NCBI RefSeq assembly: GCF_900324465.2
Contig: NC_046610.1
Location: 13,558,984-13,622,983 of the forward strand
DNA length: 64,000 nucleotides
Direction of reading: 5' to 3'
DNA from: Anabas testudineus
Taxonomy: Eukaryota; Chordata; Actinopteri; Anabantiformes; Anabantidae
Part shown: positions 51,698 to 64,000 of the stretch, piece after piece
Layout of the letters: each line of letters starts with the position of its first letter
How positions within the stretch are numbered: the stretch's first letter is position 1
Position numbers and translations under genes: made by a program
Notes under the pieces: model-generated
Told to the model about the DNA's origin: nothing
Database searches by the model: none
The model's input: the letters and a program-made list of their open reading frames with translations, nothing else

Positions 51698-54600
51698 TCA
51701 CTTCTTTGCAGGAACACCATCTGAATAGTCCTCCAGCACTCCTGCCAAATGGTTGTTGTGGGTCTTGAAGTGTCTCTTCCTATTCCCACTTTGCTTCTTC
51801 CGTTTTTGAACCGGTAACTACATGAAGCACAGAAACACAGTCAGGAGTGATTATGATACTACTATTAATGTCAAAATGTACTGCTTAAATGACAAAGTTC
51901 AGGTATTTAATGAAAAAGTAAGTTGGGAGCTTATACAAGTTTGGGAAGTTGGTATGAAAACCAGACACTTACCACTTTCTTTGGTCCTGTTTCCTGCATG
52001 GAGGAGATGCCTTGCTTCTTCAGGTACTCCTCGATCTTTTCCTCATCCATGGAATCAACTGGAACACTTCTCCACAGCTTCTGGAATTCTACAATTCAGA
52101 GATACAATATGTTTTTTAGCAAAGAAAGTGCAGACCTGGATGAACTGAAACTTCAATCAACATGTGCCTAGTAAATGAGGTTAGATAGAAGCCCATGTCA
52201 CCATTCCCAAATGAAATGAACACAAGTGAAGTAAAGTCAAGTACTGAAAAACTAAAGTCTATATACATTAAATGTTCTACTTTCAATGTGCTCAAATGCA
52301 TGATGAACTAACATTTCCTTCTGTTAGAAGCTATAGAGTCTACATTTTTAGTAGTAGTATTATGTAAGTATTATATAGCAAAACAGAGAGGCAGTAACAG
52401 GCAGAATAACAAATAGGATGGAGACAGACACAGAGAAAGTGTGAGCCACATAACAATCGACAGACAAAGCTGACTAATTCTCACCTTCATCTACCACAAA
52501 CTGACAGTGCTTGTCATTGTAGAACAGGATCTTTTTCTTGTCTGGTCTTGTTACAAAGATGATCTGATCCCCCAGGGCCTGTGAATTGAAAACGTTTGTG
52601 AATTGTGGAATTTCAAGGTTTTCTGCATTAAATTCTCATAAAACATCATCTGATCTTCATCTAAGTTCAGAGTATTAACAAATATAATGTGCCTAAAATA
52701 ATAACACCAAAAAATGTTCACCTTTCATTTCTTTATTGATAACAACCATTACAACCTCACAGTGCTAAAGGAAAAAGTATGTGGACCCTTGGAATTAATA
52801 ACTTTTGGGGCGTTTTGAGGTCTGGGCTCTGATAAGAGCAGATTTAGTTTTTCTGAGGTCCTTGCTTTGTTATTTTTGTTTTTGTGTTATTATTTTAGGC
52901 ACATTATATTTGTTAATACTCTCGACTTAGATGAAAATCAGATCACATTTTATGATAAATTAATGCAGAAAACAATAAAATTCCAAAAGGTTCACATACT
53001 TTTTTCTTGCCACTGTAAGTACATTTCTCTGCAAATGTATTTTCAGTTGCCACAGTGTTCATCATACAAGCAGAGACATGAGTGCGTATCCCCTTTTACA
53101 CTATCAGATTTATTGTGTTTTACCTTAATGGCCTTAGCTGAGTTTGGCAGCCCCTCCTCCACGTCGTCCAGCAGCACGCCCCCCAGGCCTAGCTGGTCGT
53201 GTTTGTCCAGCAGCCTCAGTAAAGCTTTCTTATCCTTCAGGTTGTACTTGGGTTTGAAGCCATATGTCCCATCCCGAACATCGATTTTGGGGTTGTTGAC
53301 CAATGCCTGACATTGGCAGGAAGAAGTACAGTAGATTATAAGCTTGAAGTCTGATTTAACAGACCAGATATAGTAGGAGACAAGTATGCATTTAATTTGC
53401 ATCCTCCAGTTTAAGAAATACACCTATATCTTAAATTTACATTGTAATCAATTTTGCGTGCGTGTTATCAGCACCATCAGTTGCTGCTCAGCAGTTTCGT
53501 TCTTTTGCAAAATACAAGATGCTATCATAAAAAATCTGTTGCAAGTTGCTCAAATCAGCCTTGAAATGCCTGTGACAGTATTGTGTAGTATTAAGTGTTT
53601 TTTAGTGTTAAGTATATTGCGTGGATATTAAGTGTTGAAAAGGTCAATGAATAATGTGGCACAAGAATAGAAGTTTACTCCTGAAGCGAATATGGTAATT
53701 AAGAAGAAATAGAGCAAAACACAGAAACACACCTCAGTCATGAGCCACTGTTTCTGTTTCATGCTGATATCCAGAAGTTTGGTCTCATCCAGAATCTCAT
53801 CAAGGGTCAGGAAGTGTGTGTCACCATTCTGATGTCTGGTCTGAAAATTAAAGACAGAAAAGTCCATGAATCTACGTACAGAAAAAATAAATATACCGAC
53901 TACAGTGTACAATCCTACTTTCCACCCATTTTAAAATGGTAGCGATTCTTAGACTCTTGCATTGTTTACAGGATTTTAGTCAAATGCCACAGCACTTTAG
54001 TGCCTCGCATCCAACTGTCAGGCTATTTAACACGGTTTTAAATCTGTGTATTCAACAGATGGCCCAAAAAATGCACACATTCAAAGAAAATCTGTCAACT
54101 TGAGTGCGAGTTCTGCGGCGAGAAATGAATCAGACAGCTAGTGTGACGGAGCCTGGCTGCTTCTCCGCAGAGTCACAGCACGATAAACAAGCTGTTTACA
54201 TAGCAAAAGAAAGACTGGGGACCAAATGTTACGCAGCGGACACAAGTGACTCACTCCATTAACATAATAGACAACAAGTCAAGCTTTTTAAAGAGCTTTG
54301 ACAGAGATAACGACAAGCTTAAAATCTAACAACTAAGAGGACGTTGTATTGGAAAGATTAATACAGTCGCCACTAAATTACTAGAGAAGGTTCCTTTGAA
54401 AGACCTCATCGCCCAGTGTGTACCTTCATATAATTGACAATCTTGGCCAAGCAGCCAAATTTGTACCCAGAGCTCGTCTTGATGTTAAAGTTCCCATTGC
54501 TGGACTCTGTGGAAAAAAAAAAGAGAGAGAAAGAATAAAAGGTTGAGACAAAATATCAAAATATTTAAATGCCACATTACTTACTACATTAAAAAAGAAT

Positions 54601-57600
54601 CACATTAAAAATCATTTGAACATAATTTCTGTTTCAGCTCCTGTGAAAATTGTCAGATCATTAAAAAAAATGTTATGAGGCCACTAGCACTGATTAACCG
54701 ATCAAGTAGTTTTTGATAATGGAAATTAGATCAAAAACATTTTTTATCATTACTAGTATCTTGTAGAAACACAGACTTTTAATTTGTTGCAGCTGCAGAA
54801 CAGTTTACACACACTGACCCTTATTGATTGATTTGATTGATTCCACTAGACAGTTCTTAACCCAGTTTCAGTAGTTTCATCAATCTCCATAGATGTTTTT
54901 TGAAACATTTTATTTGAAGAAATCAGGAGGAACAGAATGCTTTTCACAGCACTGTATGTAGGATTCACTCAAAATAGCTCTCAGTGTCCATGCGTTTGTG
55001 GTAATGCAGGAAAATGTTACCGCAAGATGGGTGCTTACCAATGTATTTTTAATAAGTTTCTGGACAACGATAGAGCTCAGTGGCACAGAGGAATACGCAA
55101 AGTCAGGCTTTGGCTGCAGAGCCGGAACATAGTTAATTACTTGGATTGTTTTAGTGTTTAGTCTTTTCAACAGATTTGATAATGATACGTTCACATTTAG
55201 TTGTTTGACAGACGCTTTTATCCAAAGCGACTTACACAGGTACAAGGCAAAGGTAAGGTGAGCGTAAAGAGGTCTTGCCCAAGGACCCCTACTGGAGGTA
55301 GGCCAGGGATTCAAAACCCAGTCTCCCGCATGGAAGGTGGTGATATTATACTATCCAGACACCCAAAAAAAACAAAAACAAAAAATACAGAAACACAAAT
55401 AAATGATCATGAAATATATGTATGATGTGAAAAGTCCAGCCAGCTGGTCCAGTAACTCTGCTCCCCCAAAGGAGACTGCCTGAGGTCTGAAATGAGCACT
55501 TACCAATCAAAGCTGAAAGCAGACACTGACTCATGAATGATTCATGATGTGGGCAGGCACTTCGGCTGCTATGAGCCGCACTGTGGGTGGGATGCCGAAA
55601 TTGTGACAGGCCAGTTAACGAATGGTGCAGAGGCAGGGCTAAAAGAAAGGAGCCAATGATGGAGAAGAGCCTGTGCCTGCTCAGCTGAGACAAGAAGAGC
55701 TGCAAGGAGTGGCAGAGCGCGCGAGCTAGTGCACGAGCGATGGCTGGAAGTGCGCGAGAGTGCTTAGGAGCAAAACAGGTCAAGGACTGAACGCGGAGGA
55801 GGGAGAGAGAGCGAAGCACAGAGCGTTAGGTAGAGCACTGCGAAGAGGAGAGCGCCTCTGTTGACTTGCATCTTCCAAAGACGGAGCCAGACAGGTGAGT
55901 CTGCATATTTTCCAGAGCAGCATCCTGAGATTCATGTGTATGCGTGAGCTCAACAGATCACAATAATCCACAATATGATTTTATGCTGCAGGATGTGGGC
56001 TGTTCCTAGTCTCACTGTGTTAGTATCCGGCATCTACATGGCACTCCATACATCTTTAAAAGCAGCAGATCTATTTACAAAACCGATTCTCCCGGCATTA
56101 GAGACATCTTCCTCTGCATGTTCTCTATATATAACAGCTACATATGAAAATGTTTTTACATTTTTTAGGTGGCAATTTTAATGATCAGCCTAAGATTGAG
56201 CAAACACTGTATTAAATAAACATGATGTCTGTCTGGATGTTTTCCGCTTGAATGCTAGACATCAGAAGCTGTATCTGTTTGTGTGTGTGTGTACACATCA
56301 TGTTGGTGTTTGTGGAGATGCTTGACTTAAATTATAGCTCTTAAGACAATCAATGAGGGACTGACAGCTGTGAGGAGCCAGCTGGGGGCATTACGAGTAT
56401 GTAATTGTTTGGTGTGTGTGTGGATGTGGATGTGGATGTGTGTCTACTGAGAGGATCCCACTGTGTAGCAAGAGAGCAATATCTAGTCCTACAACACCTT
56501 TAAGAGCTTGGCTGGGACTCATTTAGGATGAGACAACAGATGTCGCACGGAGCCTATCTGTTACGTGATTGTGACTGCTGTGACAAAAGAAATGAGCAGA
56601 GAGGCCATGGGGGGCAATGCCAGGCAGGGAAAAGTAGTAAAAAGAAAATGACTGCTGTCATGGCAATAAGCTGAAGAGAAGCTGATATTATGAGCTGGAT
56701 TTGCAATAAGAGAGAAGAGGGAGTTAAATTAAAGTTGAACTGAGAACAAAATACCACAAAACACTATCCATCTACTGTACACAGATGTTATTCAGTCAAT
56801 TACAAGCTCACTATAAATGTAGTTAAGAATTCATTTTTCATTTGGAAAATAAATGCACAATAGATATTTTTTGTTAAGGATATAAAATTAAAATATATGT
56901 TTTTGGGGCAGTATTTGTTCGAAATGTTTTTAAAGGAGAGAAAATAATGTAAGTTCATTTAATTCGGATTTTGAAAAAAGTAAAAAAATTAGCATAAAAT
57001 AAAAATAATTACACAGAAAGGTACATTTTATTGTTGCCTTTCATGCATTACTTACAAAAAGTGTCTATGTACCAGTGCAAGGTTTTAACAAAGGCGAAAA
57101 TGTGTTCAGTCTTGAGACAACTGAAGCCTCGAAACAAAGGGTTCTATCATATAACAGTTTCAGGTAACACAGAAAACCAAGGTATGGTCACACAAGAAGT
57201 ACTCAACTATCTCTGCAAGTGCAATAAAATGCACTCTCACACAAAACAAATGTTTGTTTTGTTTTGTTATTTAAACATACTTTCACACAAAAACAAGTCA
57301 ACTTCATACTTAACTCTGCTGCTCAAGGAGGCATCTGTGCTCGACTCATTTCTGCTGTCGCTCAAACAATCTGGGTCAGTTGCCTTGGTCTTTATGCCTG
57401 GTGCGTTATATAAAAATGTGTGCAGTTGTGAGTGTGTGTGTACGGAGCATGTACTGTATGTCCCCGAGTGTGTGCGTGTGGGCAGAGATACTGGCAGGCT
57501 ATTCCCTGAGGATTTAAAATGGTAGGCGGTGGCTGAAAATGTTAAAGGATAACTGAAGGGAGACAGCTGGCCTGACAATGAGCACACTGCAGAACACCTT

Positions 57601-60600
57601 TTAACTGAATTAAAACTAAAGTGCAATTCTGTTGTCAGACATTGTGGCAGAAGAATTGCAAACATTGAGTAGATGGTACATTTCAATCTGCACCCATCAA
57701 CTGCTATCAGCCTTTAAAGTCTATTTTTGTTGTGGCCAGATGGTCTCAGCAGGGTTTGTGTTCTTTTGTAATATAACTTTTTGCTCCGATACCACAATGT
57801 CTTCTAGTTCTTCAAGTAAAAAAAAACTTCTTTAATGACAGAAATAATTAATGGCTATGGTGTAGCTTAGGTTTTCTTTTGTGTACAACCATGCTCACAC
57901 TCCAGGAAGTGACATACCTAATAACGATAATGATGAAATTCAACCATAATCACATTACTGCAAGTTAAACCCTGATGATTTTTTTCTGTTCTTTTTCTGT
58001 TTGTGATTCCCACTGTGTCCATATCTAACACCATATTAGTGTTGTTTTTTTTTTTACATTGTTTTATTTTGCTTTTTTTTTTTCCAACATTTAATGCTTC
58101 TACCATTCTACCCCTACTCTAGCCCAATTCATGATAATTCCCTTCATACTCGTTTCCATGGTGAACATGGAAACAAGTATTTTAAAACATCACTTTTAAA
58201 TTCGGTCTCCCTACTGCTGTCGGCATATTGCAGTAAAACTCAGAATCCCAGGTATTAACAATTTGCCTTTCTCCCTTGTTGTTGCTTCCAACCAGATATC
58301 ATGGCCAACATCAGCACCACTATATACCCAACTAATCTCTCAGAGGCGGCCCCCATCTACGGCCTCTCCCTGCAGGTGCAGGAAGTTTACCCGTTCCACG
58401 ACGGCTGGAATGTGGCCTGTTTTGTTATCCTCCTGCTCTTCATCCTCACTGTCCTGTCTCTGGCTGCCCTGGCTGTGCTCTATGAGCTACTGGACTGCGG
58501 GTGCTGTGCCAAAGGGAAGACACATCACCAACTACAAGAGGAGGGGCCTGGAAGCTGCAGCAAACTCATGACCAGCATTTGCCAGAAGCCAGATTCCCAC
58601 ACTGAGGTGGTATAGAGGCAGAAATTATGAAAGAAAGGAAAGAGCGGGGATTTGGATTTCACTGCTGAACTGGCCAATGTGACAGTGCTGACATGGGTGC
58701 CCTCAGAAATGAACTTCTATAACTGACAACTAGTGGTTCAGTTGGTAACAGTGCAGAGGAAGTGGAGCAGCAAACATGACAAAAGAGCAATGTAAAAAAG
58801 GAAAGTGGCAGTTTTTCACAGATTTGAAACAAGTCTAAATAGTATTTCATTTCAATTAGCAGATGATCTTTACACTTTTACATCCACTACCACTTGGCAC
58901 ACAGAGAAGACCCTAAGTGGCATATTTTATATCACAAATATTACCATGAGAAAGCAAGCCCAATAAGTAGACACAGTACTAATGGTGCGTTCACACATAC
59001 AGTGGCAGTACCTGGGCTTTGGCGAATCTGTAGTTCTAGAGGTGTGTTGTGTTTAGCACGTAATTTACACTACAGCTACAGCTGAATTGCATCACAGGAC
59101 ACCTGCACAAAGTTGATACTTTGAATCTGTCATGCTCCACAGGGGGTACACACAGCAAACCTGTCTCTCAATTGACAATGAATGGGAAACTGTCACAAGC
59201 CCAGGCTTTTGTATCTGTATGTGTGAACATCCTGTAATAGTGTGGGATAAACAAACACAAAATTGCAATACTTAGCAATGGAGGCTTTCACTGAATGCAT
59301 TGCATTGAGGTTTAGAGAATATGCCGTTGGCCAAAATACCCACATAATAACAGCAATCGATCCTAATATAAGCATTTTTGAAGCTTTCCTGTTAAGCTAC
59401 ATTGACCCTGTGAATGCTGTGCATACATACCACATGCTGGATGCAAATCAACATTTATGTAAAAATGTTGTACACAGACAGAAAACGCTAACCACAGAAG
59501 AGGACTTAAATATCCCAATTTTCCAAAAGGGCCTGACAAGAAATGCATTTATCAAGCTTAGTTTGACATCATCACTGCTTTGGATAAAGCCTGTGTTTCT
59601 CTGTTCTTCAGTAAATTTTGTACCAGTGCTGTCAGCGTGTTAAGCATTGCAACAATATTTGATGACAAGTGACACTTTGTTGCTGCACAGTAATGTACTT
59701 TATCATGTCGTACTGAGCACAGTGTATGGTTTCATATGCCTTACCACAAAATGCCTAATAAAATGTCACTGAATTATGGGCTTCTTTTTTCAAATAAATG
59801 AAATTGCTGGCTGTCTGTAATTACACGAAGCACTGGTTTTAAAGTTGCAAACTTACATTAGAAGCTGCTGCTCAAAGTTCAATTCTGAAATGCTTGATTA
59901 CTCAATTTACATCAAAAATTGACATATGGTTGTATACAGAACACAGCAAAACGAAAACCCCACACAGTCAACCGATGACAGTTCCATGCAATATCACTTT
60001 GTCATTCAAGCTGTTCTGATCATTTGAAGTCATGTGGTGGAGAGGGAGGCTTTACCTGAATAGCTAAATTCAGAATTTTGCAGGGTGCACGTTTAAAAAT
60101 AATATTTTTATATTAAATAAGCAACCTGCACATGCATTAAGCAAAGCTAATTAGTTTGACAGGTCTTATCAAAAATTGAACAATAATATGACTGCTGCTT
60201 TTAAATTTGAGCTTTCTAGAAAAATGGAATGACAATATCAGTGAATGGTATTAAATTGGCCAGCGTAATAAGACAATAAAATCTCTTTTCTCTATAAATG
60301 TTGAGTGATGCATCCCTACTGAAACTGAAAAGTACAATGATGATGGACACTAGAATCATTGTTACTGGCATATATATCAACAGCATACATATGTCACCAG
60401 CACCATGGTTTGTATAACTGTTAACATTGCCAAGAAAAGCTATTTACTGTAGCATTGAAACATGTCATAATCCATTACGGGAAACCTTCCTTCGCTTACC
60501 AGCAGTGTGTTTGGACCCCGATGAGCTGTCTTTATCAACTTTGGGCTTCTTTTTCTTGTGTGATCCCGAGTCAGAGGCCGCCTGCCTCTTCTCTACAGCT

Positions 60601-60659
60601 GGAGTGGAAAGAGCTCTTTTCTTGAACAGCTCCCTCTCCCTCAGTAGAGCTGGGTCCAT
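51698..60659 (-). CDS. gtf2e2: General transcription factor IIE subunit 2 (TFIIE beta)
   Basis: Seven coding exons on the minus strand, all in phase: 60500-60659, 54424-54506, 53733-53840, 53124-53306, 52485-52578, 51973-52088 and 51698-51817, giving 287 aa (human 291). The start is [20 protein letters not shown], followed by a lysine/serine-rich linker ([12 protein letters not shown]). Next are the core winged-helix domains ([39 protein letters not shown] and a second around [18 protein letters not shown]). A basic C-terminal region ends at [14 protein letters not shown]. With TFIIE alpha it recruits TFIIH to the Pol II pre-initiation complex and aids promoter opening. A non-coding 5' exon appears to end at 61333 (donor gtaacg), splicing to an acceptor just before the ATG. 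The first coding intron (about 6 kb) contains smim18 on the opposite strand. Confidence 0.98.
52640..53018. mobile_element. MITE in gtf2e2 intron 4
   Basis: The segment at about 52617-52695 (ttctgcattaaattctcat.., ..agagtattaacaaatataatgtgcc) is inverted at about 52896-52975 (ggcacattatatttgttaat.., ..aattaatgcagaaaac). The right tip, 'ggttcacatacttttttctt' then gccactg, is typical of an abundant fish element. The matching left tip appears lost. There is no transposase frame. Confidence 0.7.
54900..55190. other. Unassigned intronic DNA, possibly an old repeat
   Basis: A relatively GC-balanced stretch beside the SINE in the gtf2e2 intron. It has long open frames on both strands but no recognisable protein. 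I could not match it to a known repeat or exon. Confidence 0.3.
55195..55368 (-). mobile_element. tRNA-Asp-derived SINE
   Basis: On the minus strand the head reads tagtataatatcaccacct, then gcgggagactgggttttgaa and tccc. It matches tRNA-Asp through the A box (TAGTATAGTGG type), the anticodon-stem GCGGGAGAC and the B box (GGTTcGAATCC, here with T for C). The body has ccttgggcaagacc, and the tail is 'gtcgctttggataaaagcgt' then ctg, the widespread fish SINE end. It is full length or nearly so, inside the gtf2e2 intron. Confidence 0.85.
55640..55894 (+). promoter_or_regulatory. smim18: Probable smim18 promoter and non-coding first exon
   Basis: A locally GC-rich segment with several CpG (gcgcgcgagc and nearby) ends at a strong donor, acag|gtgagt, at 55894/55895 on the + strand. 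The smim18 coding exon begins after an acceptor (ccaaccag) with only six bases before its ATG, so an upstream 5' UTR exon is required. This is the best candidate seen. Inference only. Confidence 0.4.
58301..58615 (+). CDS. smim18: Small integral membrane protein 18, nested in gtf2e2
   Basis: A single coding exon of 104 aa. The acceptor 'ttccaaccag' lies just upstream of ATG 58301. The N-terminus is short and polar with NIS and NLS sequons, followed by a conserved [14 protein letters not shown] block. One membrane span (about 38-60; [17 protein letters not shown]) precedes a cysteine cluster (DCGCC) and a cytosolic tail ending TEVV. This resembles vertebrate SMIM18, which I recall as about 95 aa with YPFHDNWN, a similar span and a DCCCC cluster. 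Function is unknown. The C-terminal EVV could be a PDZ ligand. It lies inside the first coding intron of gtf2e2 on the opposite strand, as in human. AATAAA at 59757-59762 is a likely poly(A) signal. Confidence 0.92.
   Translation: MANISTTIYPTNLSEAAPIYGLSLQVQEVYPFHDGWNVACFVILLLFILTVLSLAALAVLYELLDCGCCAKGKTHHQLQEEGPGSCSKLMTSICQKPDSHTEVV
59757..59762 (+). terminator. smim18: Likely poly(A) signal of smim18
   Basis: AATAAA lies about 1.14 kb past the stop, with another AATAAA-containing stretch near 59795. The implied 3' UTR is gene-free. Confidence 0.5.
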
Positions 60660-61332
60660 CCTGGCTGGAATAAACAAAAACAACAACAATTTGAGCGAGA
60701 CTGAACAAAATTAAGCTAAGCCTGAGATGTTTGTGTGCTTTGTAAATGTACTAAACCATCACAGATGACACTCTCTTTTCAAACATGACCTGATCAATAA
60801 GTCATTTCATCATTCATTTCATTTTTGGGTTCAGAAACGCAGGGGTTGCCTGTTGTGTCCGTTTGGTAACCCAGCCCCAACCGAAACCACTTAAAACCAT
60901 TTGAAAGTGGAGTTTGGGGGTGAGGTTTTCCATGACTGTGCTCTTCTCTAGAACCACTGCAGCGATCGCACAGACAGCAGTCGCACTGTAGAAACACGTA
61001 AATCCTTATTTCATACATGAAACCAATAATCAGCGATTCTGTGGCGATTTTAACTAAACTGTCGTCTACTGGGAAACGTACTGAGCTAGGCTAGCTACCT
61101 GTTAGCTAATGACAACATTAGCTTCAGCAAGTTCGTTTGCCAGCCGGTAGCCTGGTGGTTCTGAGTTCGTCTGACACCGTGACTCTAGTATGATCGTGTT
61201 AATCCACTCATACACGTCTTACGCTGATTACAGGATCATGCAGAGTGGTTTGCAAACCAACAAACTAAGTAAACGTAACAACACAGTCTGACACTTGGCT
61301 TATTAGCGTTAGCTTGACGGTTTGTTCGTTAC

Positions 61333-61525
61333 CTCACACCGTTCCCGTTCTCAGACAAAATGACGGGTTCGTCCAGGAGCAATATCAAATTCCGGAGGAT
61401 ATATCACAGAAAGAAATAGTTTCGCTGAGAAAACCGCTGTTTTATCTTCTTCGTTAACAGACAGTGTAAGTTAACGTTTGCTGACTAACTCCAAAACACA
61501 AAACATCTCATTTTCTCGCACGATG
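61333..61525 (-). other. gtf2e2: Probable non-coding first exon of gtf2e2
   Basis: On the minus strand a donor (gtgtgag|gtaacg) at 61333/61332 pairs with the acceptor tttattccag about 10 bases before the gtf2e2 ATG. The upstream edge is not defined but should lie below the ETS motif at 61526. Confidence 0.5.
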
Positions 61526-61534
61526 CACTTCCGG
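61526..61534 (-). promoter_or_regulatory. gtf2e2: ETS/GABP site in the gtf2e2 promoter
   Basis: CACTTCCGG on the + strand, that is AACCGGAAGTG on the transcribed orientation, is an essentially perfect ETS/GABP site. It sits next to the inferred first exon of a housekeeping gene; no TATA box was seen. Confidence 0.5.
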
Positions 61535-61539
61535 TTGTT

Positions 61540-64000
61540 GTTCGATTTCTCGGATATCGACAGTTAATCCTTGGCCGACGTCATCGAGCGTGATGATACA
61601 GATTAATAGCATGTAATAATAACTATTATTATTAATGCAAAAGATAAATGACAAATAATATGCGAATTATATCGTGAAAAAAGAAACACACATTTTGAAA
61701 ACACAGTGAATGAGAAGTTAATTAAAAAGTTAAAAAAACCCAAGTTTTTACTCTAAGGAGTAAATGGCACCAGTGCGCCACCTAGTGGTCTGGGCGTGCT
61801 ACTGCCTCAAACTCAGGCAAACTGCAGTCAAAGCAAATAGAGGTCTGAATTCAAACAGTGCTGCCAGGTGTTCTGAATGTCCATGATCTTGAAAATGTAG
61901 TGGCAGAGTAAATATTTGAGTATTACAGCTAATAATCTTGGACTTCCCCGGGGTTATGGAATTCAACCTAATGAACTGATTAACGCTTCCAAGTTAATTA
62001 GACTGGATGTGCTAAATGTTTACTGGAAACATTGTCTGTTACTAAAGAACCAACTTAGCTGCGCATGAAAGATTTAAGAGTAATTCCAGTGAGGCTATGT
62101 ATTCAGATAAAAATAAACATATAAATCCAAGCTTAATGTGAATACCTTTAACTGTGCGAGCACATCAAAGAGAAAAAGGCCTACTATCAGAAGAGCACTG
62201 CTATCTGGTCCGGAGCATTTTCTACATACTGCAACAAACAGGCAACGCTATTCAATGCAAATGCATTAGATAAAACAGAAAAACATCAAGGGAAAGACAT
62301 AAAACATTTAAAGTGTGTGTGTGCGCCTCAAAACCTGAGTGCAACAAAAGTGTGTTCCTGTCTTTGCTTATTTATTTATATTTTTTTATAAAGTACAAAC
62401 ATGACATCTGCGGTTTGACTTAGTGGAAAGTTACAGATTGTAATGATGAAAACCTTGAGCTTCTACTGTGTTTGGATGAATGCTGTGACTTTTTTCTGTT
62501 TGTAGGGACTAAAGGGGTTTAGCTTTGAGGCTCCCTTACAGCACTTTAAGTCCTTCCAGAGAAAAACTCCACTCCTTAAAGAAACCGACCATTGTTATGT
62601 GCTCATAGTGCAGCCTTGGCTGTGACTAAGCCACGATCTCTCTCGCGCGTTGATCAATAGACACGATTTAGCCTTTCTTCTCACCACTCACTGCATCCGA
62701 AAACATGCTGTATTGGAGGCTGGAGCTGGTGCAATTTTCAAAATGCCACAGCTGTATTACCTCTTATGAAACAGAGAACATCAGTTCAGCCAAGTGAGGC
62801 TAGACTGAGAAAGGAAGGCGGCTCCACCGCTGGGTAATCAGGTGAGAGAAGAGATGAGATAAGGCCGCGGTATGACCAGGGCACCAAAACAAATAGAGAG
62901 CTCAGCACCCAGGGGCAGCAGAGTGGGGAATATAAGTCACAGAATAGAGATTGACCATGGTGTTCATCTCAAACTGTAGGAAGGGAACACAGGATACCGT
63001 CCCCAGATTAGAAGCACACAGAGGTAGTGCACTTCATATTCATATTTAGTTTTCAACTAAATTAGCTCTTAGCTGTTTAGTGATCAGTAGGTCTATGTAC
63101 ACATGACTCTGCATATGTAGTATGTAAATAACTCAAATAAATGAATAACCTCTGGCAGAGGTTTTATCCAGTGAACAAAATACCGTGCTAAATGATGTGT
63201 GTTAGCTACTCTACTGGGATCTGAACATTTAAATAGGAGTGTCTGTGCATGTTTGTGTGCACTGGACCTTTCTGATCATCGTATCTCATACCTGTCATTT
63301 GTTCCTATGACTTGACATCAAAAAACCCTGGCGATGTTGATGTTAAATCAATCTCAGTTTGACCTCAGCTGTGTTTGTGTGCATACAGTTGGTAGGACAC
63401 GAGTTATGGTTTGGCGTATTATCCTAAAAAATATCCTTAATCCATTTTTAACCAGTATTGAGAGAAATCCTTTAGTGTCCGTGCAGGTGCAGCACAAAAC
63501 AGAAAAAAAAAACAGGCATCAGTCCATCCAACTCTTCAGATGTTCATCTGGATCGTAGAACGAATTAGCATCTCCAAAACTCCTAATTAATGATTCAGCA
63601 GGCCAGTCAAAGAAGTGAGCCCACATGAATGATTAAATATGTGCTAACCTAATTTAGGGCCTGATCCATAATGAATGAATTACGCTGTTTAGTCATGGCA
63701 CAGAGAGAGAATGGAAGAGAAAGGGAGAATATTTAGACATCAGGGAATATCGAAACTTATGAAGTGACAAACAAATGAATTTAGCCCAACTTCACCAGCT
63801 TCAGCTGCAGTCGCTTTCAAGCCGCAGCAATCCGGGCATGCCAAGGTACAGACAGGCCCAATTAGACTGACGCTGAGACAGCTGAACTGGAGACTGAATC
63901 AGATTTAGTTTAGGACTCAGTGTGTTTCCTTTATTAATCTGTAGAGGTTTGTTGTTTTTCACCGATAAAATTGTGTTTTTTTATTAGCAGGTGCGTGCAC
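61540..64000. other. Gene-free right end
   Basis: Apart from gtf2e2 promoter-proximal DNA at the left, no exon, RNA gene or transposon with clear ends was recognised. The 62.5-62.9 kb part is less AT-rich but has no coding signal that I trust. Confidence 0.45.

Noticed and set aside
52867-53310. 147-codon + strand frame
   Set aside because: It runs from the right arm of a MITE into the antisense of gtf2e2 exon 53124-53306.
55346-55819. 157-codon minus-strand frame in the gtf2e2 intron
   Set aside because: It crosses the SINE edge and the GC-rich candidate smim18 promoter. The sequence is Leu/Ser/Arg-rich with no recognisable domain.
57031-57525. 164-codon + strand frame and its 139-codon opposite
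   Set aside because: No recognisable domain or splice context, and codon content looks random. It lies inside a gtf2e2 intron upstream of smim18.

Overview
The window is nuclear DNA from a ray-finned (teleost-type) fish. The evidence is spliced genes with many short GT-AG introns, vertebrate proteins with fish-like divergence, and a fish-typical repeat load: Tc1-like transposons with terminal inverted repeats, L2-like LINEs, a tRNA-derived SINE and long simple repeats. I cannot name the species.

Layout. (1) 1-13.6 kb: an immune-receptor cluster on the + strand. It has the 3' part of one receptor gene at the left edge and two complete five-exon V-set immunoglobulin receptor genes (6.1-7.8 kb and 11.9-13.3 kb). 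One has an ITIM-like tail and the other has lost it. Old LINE and SINE fragments lie between them. (2) 13.8-19.99 kb: repeat-rich DNA with a nearly complete Tc1-like transposon (one nonsense codon, right tip missing), an L2-like LINE fragment and a second Tc1-like remnant. (3) 20.1-27.6 kb, minus: stim2, the ER calcium sensor, with 12 coding exons and 1028 predicted residues. Its last exon carries a striking 16-residue repeat array. (4) 31.2-37.3 kb, minus: rbpj, the Notch-pathway DNA-binding factor (11 coding exons, 498 aa). (5) 39.2-45.8 kb, minus: hgsnat, the lysosomal heparan-sulfate acetyltransferase (18 exons, 625 aa). (6) 46.0-47.4 kb: a long-armed inverted-repeat element with a LINE fragment inside. 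(7) 47.8-50.0 kb, plus: dctn6 (7 exons, 189 aa). (8) 51.7-61.5 kb, minus: gtf2e2, TFIIE beta (7 coding exons, 287 aa). Its 6 kb first coding intron holds smim18 on the opposite strand. (9) 61.6-64 kb: no gene seen.

All exon chains were read by eye from splice signals. Every complete chain keeps phase and sums to a multiple of three, which supports the models. The genes do not form one pathway. From memory, STIM2 and RBPJ are neighbours on human 4p15, while HGSNAT, DCTN6, GTF2E2 and SMIM18 lie on 8p11-p12, so the window joins two blocks that are separate in humans.

The most unusual feature is in stim2. The segment after the SOAR domain is about 20 degenerate copies of a 16-residue unit resembling the single 'SPRKISRD' motif of mammalian STIM2.
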